The notes under the pieces: generated by a model
Databases searched by the model: none
Told to the model about the DNA's origin: nothing
Seen by the model: only the letters and a program-made list of their open reading frames with translations
Shown: positions 27,743-36,805 of the stretch, in pieces
Layout: every line of letters starts with the position of its first letter
Position numbering within the stretch: the stretch's first letter is position 1
Source of the DNA: Bog-756 sp963830165
Lineage (GTDB): Bacteria > Actinomycetota > Acidimicrobiia > Acidimicrobiales > RAAP-2
DNA: 64,000 nt
Assembly (NCBI GenBank): GCA_963830165.1
Contig: CAWHKZ010000008.1
Span: forward strand, 248,001 to 312,000
Reading direction: 5' to 3'
Made by a program: the position numbers and the translations under genes

Positions 27743-29296
27743 ATGGGCCTGACCCACCGGTCGGTGAGACTCGCTCCCGTGGACGACCGACCTGACGCTC
27801 CCGCGCCCCACGCCGGGAGCGTGGCGCCTCCGTGGCCCACCTACGACCCGTCGCCCTTCTACGACGAGCTGGTCGCCCCGGACGGCACGCCGCGGCCGTC
27901 GGCCGTGGCCCTCTGGAACCACTTCGCCGAGCTGGGCGCCGGTGCGCTGGCCGAGCGCCAGGCGGCCGCCGACCGCGAGATCCGGGCGCTCGGGGTGACC
28001 TTCACCGTCTACGACGGCGGGATCGGCGTCGACCGTCCGTGGCCCTTCGACATCATCCCGAGGGTCATCCCCCGCGACCAGTGGCAGGTCATCGAGGCCG
28101 GACTGGTCCAGCGCCTGGCCGCCCTCAACCTCTTCATCGACGACTGCTACCACGAACAGCGGGCCGTCAGCGCCGGCGTCGTCCCGGCCGACCTCGTCTC
28201 GGGATCGCCCAACTTCCGGCGTGAGTGCGTGGGCGTGGACCCACCGGGTGGCATCTGGGCCCACATCTGCGGCAGCGATCTCATCCGCGACGACCAGGGG
28301 TTCTGGTACGTCCTGGAGGACAACCTGCGGGTGCCGTCGGGCGTCTCGTACCTGCTCGAGAACAGGATGGTCACCAAGCACATCTTCCCCGAGATGTTCC
28401 GCCACTACAGCATCGAGCCCGTCGACCCCTGCGTCGGACGCCTGGCCAGCACGCTGGCCTCGGTGTCACCGGGAACCGGCGATCCGACGATCGTGGTCCT
28501 CACGCCGGGCATCTACAACTCGGCCTACTTCGAGCACGCCTTCCTGGCCCAGCAGCTCGGGGTGGAGCTGGTGGAGGGAGGCGACCTCGTGGTCCTGGAC
28601 GACGACGGCGTCTACGCCCGGACGATCGACGGGCTGGAGCAGGTGGACGTCATCTACCGGAGGGTCGACGACCTCTTCCTCGACCCCGAGGCGTTCCGGG
28701 CCGACTCGATGCTCGGGGTCCCGGGTCTGATGCGCTCCTGGAGGGCCGGCCGGGTGGCCCTCGTCAATGCGCCCGGCGCCGGCATCGCCGACGACAAGAA
28801 GGTGTACTCGTACGTACCCGACATCATCCGCTTCTACCTCGAGGAGGAGCCCATCCTCTGGACCATCCCGACCCACCGCTGCAGCGACCCCGAGTCCCGC
28901 GCCGAGGTACTGGCCAACTTGGGTGACCTGGTGGTGAAGCCGGCCAACGAGTCGGGCGGCTACGGCGTCCTGGTGGGCTCCCAGGCCACCCCCGAGGAGT
29001 TGGCCACCGCCACGAGGCAGATCGAGGACGAGCCCAACCGGTGGGTGGCCCAGCCCATCATCAAGCTGTCGACCGCGCCGACCCTGTGCGACGGCGAGGT
29101 CGCCCCCCGCCACGTCGACCTCCGGCCGTTCACCCTCATGGGCCCGGACGGTGCCTACGTGACCCGGGGCGGGCTGACCCGGGTGGCCCGCCGCGAGGGC
29201 TCCCTGGTCGTGAACTCCTCCCAGGGGGGCGGCAGCAAGGACACCTGGGTGGTCGACTCGGCGAGCGACGTCGCCCTGGCCCGGGAGGTGCCGTGA
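27743..29296 (+). CDS. Circularly permuted ATP-grasp type 2 protein (DUF404/DUF407)
   Basis: A 517-aa circularly permuted ATP-grasp protein, a predicted peptide or amino-acid ligase whose product is unknown. Diagnostic stretches: GVTFTVYDGGIGVDRPWPFD, then IIPRVIPRDQWQVIEAG (about 105), WYVLEDNLRVPSGVSYLLEN (about 193), VVLTPGIYNSAYFEHAFLAQ (about 245) and VVKPANESGGYGVLVG (about 400). The last contains the ATP-contacting Lys and Gly-rich loop. The C-terminal KLSTAPTLCDGEVAPRHVDL and GGGSKDTWVV follow. Its stop overlaps an in-frame GTG of the next gene (29293-29296). First gene of a four-gene set with alpha-E proteins and a transglutaminase, an association known from comparative genomics. Confidence 0.9.
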   Translation: MGLTHRSVRLAPVDDRPDAPAPHAGSVAPPWPTYDPSPFYDELVAPDGTPRPSAVALWNHFAELGAGALAERQAAADREIRALGVTFTVYDGGIGVDRPWPFDIIPRVIPRDQWQVIEAGLVQRLAALNLFIDDCYHEQRAVSAGVVPADLVSGSPNFRRECVGVDPPGGIWAHICGSDLIRDDQGFWYVLEDNLRVPSGVSYLLENRMVTKHIFPEMFRHYSIEPVDPCVGRLASTLASVSPGTGDPTIVVLTPGIYNSAYFEHAFLAQQLGVELVEGGDLVVLDDDGVYARTIDGLEQVDVIYRRVDDLFLDPEAFRADSMLGVPGLMRSWRAGRVALVNAPGAGIADDKKVYSYVPDIIRFYLEEEPILWTIPTHRCSDPESRAEVLANLGDLVVKPANESGGYGVLVGSQATPEELATATRQIEDEPNRWVAQPIIKLSTAPTLCDGEVAPRHVDLRPFTLMGPDGAYVTRGGLTRVARREGSLVVNSSQGGGSKDTWVVDSASDVALAREVP

Positions 29297-29436
29297 GCGC
29301 GCCGGCCGAGGTGCTCGGCACCGACCACCTGCCGGACGGGGACGCCCCGGCGGCGGACGGTCCGGCCGGCACGGCCGGCGGCCGGGACGCGACCACAGGA
29401 AGCACGCGGGAACTCGACGGAGGAAGGAGCGGGACG

Positions 29437-30420
29437 ATGCTGCTCGCACGCATGGCCGAGGCCGTCTACTGGGCCGGACGTCACCTGGAACGGGCCGAGG
29501 GGACGGCGCGGATCGTCCAGGTCCACACCGACGCACACGTGGACCTGCCCGTCGGCGAGGACGTCGGGTGGGAGCCGCTGCTGGCCATCGCCGGCGTCGA
29601 CTCCGAGTTCGCCGAGCGGCACCAGGCGGCGGCCGGGCCCGACGACGCCCGGGCCGCCGAGGAGGACGTCATCGAGTTCCTCCTCCACGGCGAGGGCAAC
29701 GACTCGTCGATCCTGGCGTCCCTGACCGCCGCCCGGGAGAACCTGCGCACGGCCCGGCCGGTCGTCCCCCGCGAGGCGTGGGAGGCCGTCAACGACCTCT
29801 GGCTGTCGAGCAACGACCTGCTCGTCGAGGCCGGCACGCGCGAGGGCCGGGTGCGCTGGCTGCGCCGGGTCATCGCCGGGTGCCAGTGCATCCACGGGAT
29901 CCTGCTCGGCACCATGAGCCGCGACGAGGCGATGTCCTTCCTGACCCTCGGCCAGAACATCGAACGGGCCGACCTGACGACGAGGGTGCTCGACGTCCGC
30001 TCGGACTCCCTCCACGCCCCGGGCGCCGACGATCCCTACGACGTCGTCCACTGGATGGCCGTGCTGCGCTCGCTGGCCGCGTACCAGCCGTTCCGTCGCG
30101 CCATGCCGGCCCGCCCCCAGGGCGGCTCGACGCTGCGGTTCCTGCTCCAGGACGACCGGTTCCCCCGGGCCGTCGGCGCCTGCCTGTCCGAGGCCCGGGC
30201 CCAGCTGAAGGCGCTCCCCCACTCCGAGCGGGCCCAGGAGGCCTGCCAGGAGGCGTCGATGGTGGTGGCCTCGGCACCGGTGGCCCGGCTGACCGTCGGC
30301 GGCCTCAGCGGGTTCCTGGAGGACCTGCAGGTCGCGCTGGTCGAGATCCACAACCGCGTGGACGACACCTACTTCCGGCCCGGTTTCGTCGGCTGGGAGC
30401 CGGCGGCCGCCACCCGGTGA
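29437..30420 (+). CDS. Alpha-E domain protein (DUF403)
   Basis: A 327-aa all-helical alpha-E protein, found almost only beside circularly permuted ATP-grasp and transglutaminase genes; thought to be a partner or substrate adaptor of the ligase. The start MLLARMAEAVYWAGRHLERA is the family N-terminus. Later motifs are FLTLGQNIERADLTTRVLDV (about 171) and the C-terminal FLEDLQVALVEIHNRVDDTY. I place the start at ATG 29437 because AGGAAGGAG lies 7 nt upstream. A GTG at 29293 overlapping the previous stop would add 48 low-complexity residues. Its stop overlaps the next GTG (30417-30420). Confidence 0.88.
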   Translation: MLLARMAEAVYWAGRHLERAEGTARIVQVHTDAHVDLPVGEDVGWEPLLAIAGVDSEFAERHQAAAGPDDARAAEEDVIEFLLHGEGNDSSILASLTAARENLRTARPVVPREAWEAVNDLWLSSNDLLVEAGTREGRVRWLRRVIAGCQCIHGILLGTMSRDEAMSFLTLGQNIERADLTTRVLDVRSDSLHAPGADDPYDVVHWMAVLRSLAAYQPFRRAMPARPQGGSTLRFLLQDDRFPRAVGACLSEARAQLKALPHSERAQEACQEASMVVASAPVARLTVGGLSGFLEDLQVALVEIHNRVDDTYFRPGFVGWEPAAATR

Positions 30421-33101
30421 CCTCCGTGGTACCCGTGGGCCCCCTGGGGCCCCCGGACGACACCCCGACGGGCCTTCCCGTGGCCCGGTACCGCGCACCC
30501 GACGGACGGACCGACGAGTTCCTCGGCACCGACGGCGCCGTGCGGCCCCGGTGGCGCCCGGTGGCCGAGGCCGTCGACGGCTTCGGCCGCGAGGGCCTCG
30601 TGTCCCGCCGCGACGAGCTCGCCCGCCTGCTGCGCAACGAGGGGGCCACGTACAACGCCTGGGTCGACGGCCACAGCTACCGGCGCCCGTGGACCCTCGA
30701 CCCGGTCCCCCTCGTGCTCGACCCCGGCGAGTGGGAGGGTCTCGAGCGGGCCGTGGCCCAGCGGGCCGCACTGCTCGACCTGGTCAACGCCGACCTCTAC
30801 GGCGAGCGCACGCTGGTGTCCCGGGGCCTGGTCCCGACCGAGGTGGTGCTCGGCCACCCCGCCTTCCTGCGTCCGTGCACGGGTATCGCCCGGGCCGGCG
30901 CGAACCGGCTGTTCCTGTCCGGCGTCGACGTCGTACGCGAGCGGGACGGCGGCTTCCGGGCCGTGGCCGACCGCGCCCAGGCCCCGTCGGGGCTCGGCTA
31001 CGCCCTGGTCAACCGGTCGGCGCTGTCGCGCGTGCTGCCCGGCCTCCACCGGGCGGCCGGCGTCGAGCGCCAGGCCGGATTCTTCCGGGCCATCCGGGCC
31101 GGGATCGCCGCCTCGGTGCCCGACGACGTCGACGAGCCCCGGGTGGTCATCCTCACCCCCGGGCCGCTGTCCGAGACGTACTTCGAACACGCCTACCTGG
31201 CCTCCTACCTCGGGTACCCCCTGGTCGAGGGCCGCGACCTGGTGGTCCAGAACAACCGCGTGTGGCTGCGGTCGCTGGCCGGCCTCGACCCGGTCGACGC
31301 CGTCATCCGCCGGGTCGACGACCAGTGGTGCGATCCGGTGGAGCTCCGCGCCGACTCGCTGCTCGGCGTGCCCGGCCTCCTCGAGGTGGTCCGCCGCGGA
31401 CGGGTGGCCGTGCTCAACCCGCTGGGCGCCGGCATCCTCGAGAGCCCGGCCCTGGCCGGCCTGCTGGGCGACCTGGCTCCGGCGCTGCTGGGCGAGGAGC
31501 TCGCCCTGCGGGGACCCGAGTCCTGGTGGTGCGGGCGCCCCGAGGGACTGCGCCGCGTGCTGTCCGGCTTCGACGACCTGCTGCTCGTGCCCGTGCAGCC
31601 GTCGGCCGGGGTGCGCCCGTTGCGGCCGGCCCTGATGGCCCGGGCCGGGCGCGATGCGCTGGCGGCACGGGTGAGGGACCGTCCGGGCGACTGGGTGGGC
31701 CAGGAGATCCTCGTGCCCTCCACGATGCCGACGGTCGGGGACGACGGGAGCCTGGTCGCCCGACCCGTCGTGCTGCGGACCTTCGCCGTGGCCGACGGGG
31801 GGCCCGACGGCGGGGACGCCCGCTCCTTCCGGCTGCTGCCGGGCGGGCTCACCCGGGTGGGTGCCGACGCCGACTCGCTCGTCATCTCGAGCCGGGGCGA
31901 CGGCACCAGCAAGGACACCTGGATCGCCACCACCGAGCCGGCCTTCCAGCAGAGCCCGTGGCTGCCGTCGGGCCGGGCCGCCCCGGGGCCCATCGCGGTG
32001 ACCGAGCCGGCCGCGCCGCTCCCCGGCCGGGTGGCCGCCCGCCTGTTCACCCTCGGACGCAGCGCCGAGCACGCCGAACTCGTGGTCCGCCTGATCCGCA
32101 CCGTCCTGGCCCGCCTCGACCAGCCTCTCGGCTCGGGCGACGACGGCGGCGCCCAGTCGCTCCAGGTCCTCCTGACCGCGCTCGGCTCGATCTCCGGCGT
32201 CGACGGGGCCGGTGACGACGAGGACCCGGAGCGACCCGGGGTCGTCCCTGCTGCCGCGACGGGTGCGGTGGCCGAGGGGGTCCTGCCCAACGACCGGACC
32301 GCCCTCGCCCTGCTGTTCGACGAGGACGTCCCCGGAAGCCTGGTCTCCACCCTCGGCTCGCTGGTCGAGGCGTCGTACTCGGTGCGCGAGCAGCTGTCGG
32401 CCGACACCTGGCAGCTGGTCGGCGACATCGAGGAGGAGCTGGGGCGGTTCCGGCGCCGGCCGCCGACCCAGTTCGTCGGGGCCCAACCGAGCCTGCTGCG
32501 CGTCCAACGATCCCTGCTGGCGCTGTCGGGGGTGTGCGCCGAGAACATGGAGCGCGACCCGGCGTGGCTGTTCCTCGACGGGGGCCGGCGCCTCGAGCGG
32601 GCCCGCACGCTGGTCCGCCTGCTGCGGTCGGTGCTGTCGGACAAGCGGTCCGGCGTGGTCGAGGACCTGCTGGTCGAGTCGCTGCTCACGACGTCGGAGA
32701 GCCTCATCATCTTCCGCCGCCGGTCCGGATCGATCCTGCACGTGTCGGGCGCCCTCGACCTGCTCGTCTACGACGTGGCCAATCCCCGCAGCGTGCTGTT
32801 CCAACTCGACCGCCTGGTGGACCACTTGGCCGACCTGCCCAAGCGGTCGTCGGCCCAGCGCCTCGGCAACGAGGAGCGACTGGCCCTCGAGGTCACCACC
32901 CTCCTGCGGCTCACCGACCCCGACCGCCTGGCCGCCGTCGGCCCGGGTGGCGGGCGCCGGGCCGAGCTCGACTCGGTCTTCGGCACGGCCGACGGGCTCC
33001 TCGGCGACCTGCTCGAGTCGCTGCAACGGACCTACTTCGCCCATGAGAGGCTCTCGGTGCTGGCCGGTGGCCAGCCCGAGGACACCGGGGGCGGCGCGTG
33101 A
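30417..33101 (+). CDS. Fused circularly permuted ATP-grasp + alpha-E protein
   Basis: An 894-aa fusion of the two modules encoded separately by the preceding genes. Residues ~35-520 form a permuted ATP-grasp domain (YNAWVDGHSYRRPWTLDPVP, then PGPLSETYFEHAYLASYLGY, then SSRGDGTSKDTWIAT). From about 534 an alpha-E domain follows (RVAARLFTLGRSAEHAELVV, then LFQLDRLVDHLADLP, ending SLQRTYFAHERLSVL). The ATP-grasp half is diverged: the Lys-containing VVKPANESGGYG of the first paralogue has no clear counterpart here, so it may be catalytically weak or regulatory (inference). GTGA overlaps at both ends couple it to its neighbours. Confidence 0.88.
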   Translation: MTSVVPVGPLGPPDDTPTGLPVARYRAPDGRTDEFLGTDGAVRPRWRPVAEAVDGFGREGLVSRRDELARLLRNEGATYNAWVDGHSYRRPWTLDPVPLVLDPGEWEGLERAVAQRAALLDLVNADLYGERTLVSRGLVPTEVVLGHPAFLRPCTGIARAGANRLFLSGVDVVRERDGGFRAVADRAQAPSGLGYALVNRSALSRVLPGLHRAAGVERQAGFFRAIRAGIAASVPDDVDEPRVVILTPGPLSETYFEHAYLASYLGYPLVEGRDLVVQNNRVWLRSLAGLDPVDAVIRRVDDQWCDPVELRADSLLGVPGLLEVVRRGRVAVLNPLGAGILESPALAGLLGDLAPALLGEELALRGPESWWCGRPEGLRRVLSGFDDLLLVPVQPSAGVRPLRPALMARAGRDALAARVRDRPGDWVGQEILVPSTMPTVGDDGSLVARPVVLRTFAVADGGPDGGDARSFRLLPGGLTRVGADADSLVISSRGDGTSKDTWIATTEPAFQQSPWLPSGRAAPGPIAVTEPAAPLPGRVAARLFTLGRSAEHAELVVRLIRTVLARLDQPLGSGDDGGAQSLQVLLTALGSISGVDGAGDDEDPERPGVVPAAATGAVAEGVLPNDRTALALLFDEDVPGSLVSTLGSLVEASYSVREQLSADTWQLVGDIEEELGRFRRRPPTQFVGAQPSLLRVQRSLLALSGVCAENMERDPAWLFLDGGRRLERARTLVRLLRSVLSDKRSGVVEDLLVESLLTTSESLIIFRRRSGSILHVSGALDLLVYDVANPRSVLFQLDRLVDHLADLPKRSSAQRLGNEERLALEVTTLLRLTDPDRLAAVGPGGGRRAELDSVFGTADGLLGDLLESLQRTYFAHERLSVLAGGQPEDTGGGA

Positions 33102-33988
33102 GGTACCGGATCGAGCACGAGACCGGCTACCGCTACGACGCCCCCGTGACCCGCTGCCGCAACGAGGCCCACCTCCGCCCCCGGGACACCGACCGCCAGA
33201 CCTGCGTGTCGAGCGACCTGGTCGTCGACCCGGCCCCCGACGTCCTGGAGCGAACGGGCCGACTTCTACGGGAACCCGGTGGCCGCCTTCGTGGTGGACG
33301 GGCCGTTCACGCTGATGACGGTCACCGCCACCAGCGTGGTCGACGTCGTCGACGGCGATCCGCTGCCCGCCGTGGGGCCGAGGTGGCAGGAGGCGCTCGA
33401 ACTGCTCACCAACGACCTCAGCCCCCAGATGCTCGACGCCCGCGAGTTCTGCTTCGAGTCGCCACTGGTGTCGACGGGCCGGGTCGTCCGCGAGTACGCC
33501 GAACCGTCCTTCGGTGAGGGGGAGCCGCTGGTCGACGCCGTCACCGCCCTGACCGAGCGGATCCACGCCGACTTCGTCTACGACCCCGGCTTCACCACCG
33601 TCACCACCCCGGTCGACGAGGTGCTCCGGCACCGGCGCGGCGTCTGCCAGGACTTCGCCCACCTCGCCGTGGCCTGCGTCCGGTCGATGGGACTGGCCGC
33701 CCGGTACGTGAGCGGCTACCTCGAGACGGCCCCACCGCCCGGCGAGCAGCGACTGGTGGGTGCCGACGCGTCCCATGCCTGGCTGTCGGTGTTCGTGCCC
33801 GGCTGGGGCTGGCTCGACCTCGACCCCACCAACGACAAGATCGTCGGTTCGACGTACGTGACCACGGCATGGGGCGCGACTACGCCGACGTGTCGCCCCT
33901 GAAGGGCATCGTCTTCGGCGGTGGCGGGTCCCACTCGCTCGACGTGGCGGTCGACGTGCATCGCGTCGACCCCGGCGTCCGGGCCTGA
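33098..33988 (+). CDS. Transglutaminase-like cysteine protease-fold protein, reading frame broken twice
   Basis: Transglutaminase-superfamily protein, fourth gene of the ATP-grasp/alpha-E set; relatives are predicted to hydrolyse or transfer amide bonds. It begins VRYRIEHETGYRYDAPVTRC and carries the catalytic core RRGVCQDFAHLAVACVRSMG (Cys), DASHAWLSVFVPGWGWLD (His) and LDPTN (Asp), ending RDYADVSPLKGIVFGGGGSH. Two frame changes are needed: at about 33245-33260 (one extra base before ADFYGNPVAAFVVDG) and at about 33873 (one missing base in TGGGGCGCGAC, after YVTTAWG). Both flanks match the family closely, so a sequence error is more likely than decay. GTG 33098 overlaps the preceding stop. 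Confidence 0.82.
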
Positions 33989-34131
33989 CCCACCCGGCCG
34001 GCCACCGCCCCGCTCCCCCCGCCCGGCGCCCCGTCGGAACGCGGGTGTCGCCCCGCACGCCGACGCCCGCGGCGCGAGACTGACGACGCGGGACCAGGAT
34101 CGTGGAAGCGGCCGAGGCAAAGGGGAAGTGC

Positions 34132-36759
34132 ATGACGACGGACGCCGGAGGGTCGCGTGCCGCGACCGACGACACCGGGCCACACGGCGACGACCTCGAC
34201 GTGGTGGTCGTGGGAGCCGGGTTCTCGGGCCTCTACCTCCTCCACCGGCTACGCGGCCTGGGGTTCACCGCCCGGGCCTTCGACGCCGCGGCTGACGTCG
34301 GCGGCACGTGGTACTGGAACCGCTATCCGGGGGCCCGCTGCGACATCCCCACGACCGACTACACCTTCGGCTTCGACGCCGACCTCGAGGCCTCGTGGAC
34401 CTGGTCGGAGAAGTACGCCACCCAGCCCGAGATCCTCGCCTACCTCGGCCATGTCGCCGACCGGTTCGACCTGCGGCGCGACATCGAATTCGCCACGCAG
34501 GTGGTCGCGGCGACCTGGGACGGGGCGACGGCCCGCTGGACGGTGCGCACCGACACCGGTCGCACCGTGACCTGCCGGTGGTTCGTGATGGCCGGCGGCT
34601 GCCTCTCGGTGCCCAAGCCGCCCGACATCGCCGGGGTCGACCGCTTCGGCGGCGAGGTCTACCTGACCGGACGGTGGCCCCACGAGGGGGTGGACTTCAC
34701 CGGCAAGCGGGTCGCCGTCGTCGGGACCGGCTCCTCGGGCATCCAGGCGATCCCGCTGATCGCCCGGGAGGCCGACAGCGTCACCGTGTTCCAGCGGACG
34801 CCCAACTACTCGATCCCGGCCCGCAACGGCCCGCCCTCCCCCGACCGGCTGGCGGCACTGGCGGCCGACCGGGAGGCCTACCGCCGCCAGGCCCGGCGCT
34901 CCCGGGGCGGCATGCCCTACGAGGTCACCGAGGTCCTCGGGACGACCGCCCCCGAGGACGTGCGGCGGGAGCGCCTCGAGGGCGCCTGGACCCGGGGCGA
35001 GCTGTTCGGGCTCACCGGGGTCTTCGCCGACCAGAACACCAACCCGGCGTCGAACGCCCTCGTGGCCGACATGGTGCGGGACAAGATCCGCGGCATCGTG
35101 GACGACCCCGGGACCGCCGAGTCCCTCTGCCCCACCGACTACCCCGTCGGCACCAAGCGCCCGTGCCTCGACACCGGCTACTTCGCCACGTTCAACCTCC
35201 CCCACGTCCGGCTCGTGGACCTGAGGCGCCATCCGATCGCCACGGTCACCGAGGACGGCATCGACACGGTGGACGAGTCCTTCGCCTTCGACGCCATCGT
35301 GTACGCCACCGGGTTCGACGCCATGACCGGGGCCATCGTGGCCGTGGACGTCGCCGGGCGCGACGGGCGCACGCTCGCCGAGGCGTGGTCGGCCGGGCCG
35401 TCCACCTACCTCGGCCTCATGGTCGCGGGATTCCCCAATCTCTTCACCGTCACCGGGCCGGGCAGCCCCTCGGTCCTCTCCAACATGGCCGTCTCGATCG
35501 AGCAGCACGTCGAGTTCATCACCGACCTCCTGGCCGTGATGCGCGAACGCGGCGACGAGGCGGTCGAGCCGACGCCGGTGGCCGAGGCCGGGTGGAACCG
35601 GCACGTGGCCGACACCGCCGCCATCACCCTCCTGCCCCGCACCGACTCCTGGTACATGGGCGCCAACGTCCCGGGCAAGCCCCGGGTGTTCCTGCCCTAC
35701 ATCGCCGGCGTCGACCGCTACGTCGACGTGTGCGACGAGGTGGTCGCCCGGGACCACCTCGGGTTCTCCTTCTCCGGACCCCGGGGCACCACGTGCCACG
35801 ACGGGGTCGTCCGCCGGATGCAGCACGACGTGACCCTGCTCCTCGAGATCATGGCCGGCCTCGGGCTGCCGCCGCTCGAGTCCCTCGGTCCCGACGACGC
35901 CCGCGCCCTCATGTCCGCCGCCACCGCGGCCTACCCGCCCGGTCCCGAGGTCGGCGAGGTGGTCGACGGGACGCTGCCCGGAGCGGCCGGCCCCCTCGCC
36001 TTCCGCCTGTTCCGCCCCCCCACCGACGGTCCGCACCCCGTCCTCTGCTACTTCCACGGTGGCGGCTGGGTGCTCGGGGACCAGGGGTCGGACGAGCCGC
36101 TGTGCCGTGACCTCTGCGTGCGCGCCGGGGTCGTCGTGGTGTCGGTCGACTACCGGCACGCGCCCGAGGCCCGGTTCCCGGCCGCGGCCGAGGACGCCGT
36201 GGCCGCACTGGCGTGGGTGGCCGACCACCTCGAGGAGCTCGGCGGCATCCCGGGCCACCTCACCGTGGGCGGGTGGAGCGCCGGGGCCAACGTGGCCACC
36301 GTCGCCGCCCAACGGGCCCGCGACGAGGGTGGCCCCACCCTCGCCGGCCAGCTCCTGCTCTGCCCGGTCACCGACGGCAGCACCGAGCGCCCGTCGCTCG
36401 CCGAGAACGGCGAGGGGTACGTCCTCACCGCGGCCATGCTGCGCTGGTTCTGGGAGCAGTACGCGGACGAGGTCGACCGGGACGACCCGCGGGCCTCGCC
36501 GCTGCTCGGCCGCCTGGACGGTCTGCCCCCGACCTGCATCGTGACGGCCGAGTTCGATCCCCTGCGCGACGAGGGTGTGGCCTATGCGGAGGCACTGGCC
36601 GCGGCCGGCGTCGACGTCCGGCACATCGTGGGCCGCGGCCAGATCCACACCTCGATCCCGATGGTGGACGTGGTGCTCTCGGGGGCCGCGGTGCGTGACG
36701 AGATGGCCCGGACCCTGCGGTCGCTCCACGAGGCGGGGGCGGGCACGGCGGTCGGCTGA
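34132..36759 (+). CDS. Baeyer-Villiger-type flavin monooxygenase fused to HSL-family esterase
   Basis: An 875-aa two-enzyme fusion. Residues 20-545: FAD motif VVVGAGFSGLYLL (25-37), GGTWYWNRYPGARCD, second Rossmann motif VVGTGSSGIQ (197-206), and the C-terminal YATGFDAMTG region. The Baeyer-Villiger fingerprint FxGxxxHxxxWP reads FGGEVYLTGRWP (172-183): the conserved His is Leu178. Residues ~600-875: an alpha/beta hydrolase of the hormone-sensitive lipase family with oxyanion motif HGGGW (~642) and triad Ser716 (GWSAG), Asp809 (EFDPLRDEG) and His839 (GQIHTS). The pair would turn a ketone into an ester and then cleave it to acid plus alcohol, one polypeptide doing both steps (inference). ATG 34132 has AGGGGAAG upstream. 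Confidence 0.88.
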   Translation: MTTDAGGSRAATDDTGPHGDDLDVVVVGAGFSGLYLLHRLRGLGFTARAFDAAADVGGTWYWNRYPGARCDIPTTDYTFGFDADLEASWTWSEKYATQPEILAYLGHVADRFDLRRDIEFATQVVAATWDGATARWTVRTDTGRTVTCRWFVMAGGCLSVPKPPDIAGVDRFGGEVYLTGRWPHEGVDFTGKRVAVVGTGSSGIQAIPLIAREADSVTVFQRTPNYSIPARNGPPSPDRLAALAADREAYRRQARRSRGGMPYEVTEVLGTTAPEDVRRERLEGAWTRGELFGLTGVFADQNTNPASNALVADMVRDKIRGIVDDPGTAESLCPTDYPVGTKRPCLDTGYFATFNLPHVRLVDLRRHPIATVTEDGIDTVDESFAFDAIVYATGFDAMTGAIVAVDVAGRDGRTLAEAWSAGPSTYLGLMVAGFPNLFTVTGPGSPSVLSNMAVSIEQHVEFITDLLAVMRERGDEAVEPTPVAEAGWNRHVADTAAITLLPRTDSWYMGANVPGKPRVFLPYIAGVDRYVDVCDEVVARDHLGFSFSGPRGTTCHDGVVRRMQHDVTLLLEIMAGLGLPPLESLGPDDARALMSAATAAYPPGPEVGEVVDGTLPGAAGPLAFRLFRPPTDGPHPVLCYFHGGGWVLGDQGSDEPLCRDLCVRAGVVVVSVDYRHAPEARFPAAAEDAVAALAWVADHLEELGGIPGHLTVGGWSAGANVATVAAQRARDEGGPTLAGQLLLCPVTDGSTERPSLAENGEGYVLTAAMLRWFWEQYADEVDRDDPRASPLLGRLDGLPPTCIVTAEFDPLRDEGVAYAEALAAAGVDVRHIVGRGQIHTSIPMVDVVLSGAAVRDEMARTLRSLHEAGAGTAVG

Positions 36760-36786
36760 CCCGGGTGGGCGGCGAGGTCGGCCGGT

Positions 36787-36801
36787 GCCGTCGCCGACGG
36801 C
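36787..36801. terminator. Possible bidirectional hairpin between convergent genes
   Basis: GCCGTCGCCGACGGC is a perfect inverted repeat around one base, placed between the stops of the monooxygenase-esterase gene and the SCO6745-like gene. It has no U-tract, so terminator function is a guess. Confidence 0.35.
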
Positions 36802-36805
36802 GTGC

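Noticed and set aside
30369..34175. 1268-codon open frame antisense to the ATP-grasp/transglutaminase genes
   Set aside because: The opposite strand shows clear family motifs; the antisense product is a low-complexity His/Gly/Arg/Gln sequence without motifs.
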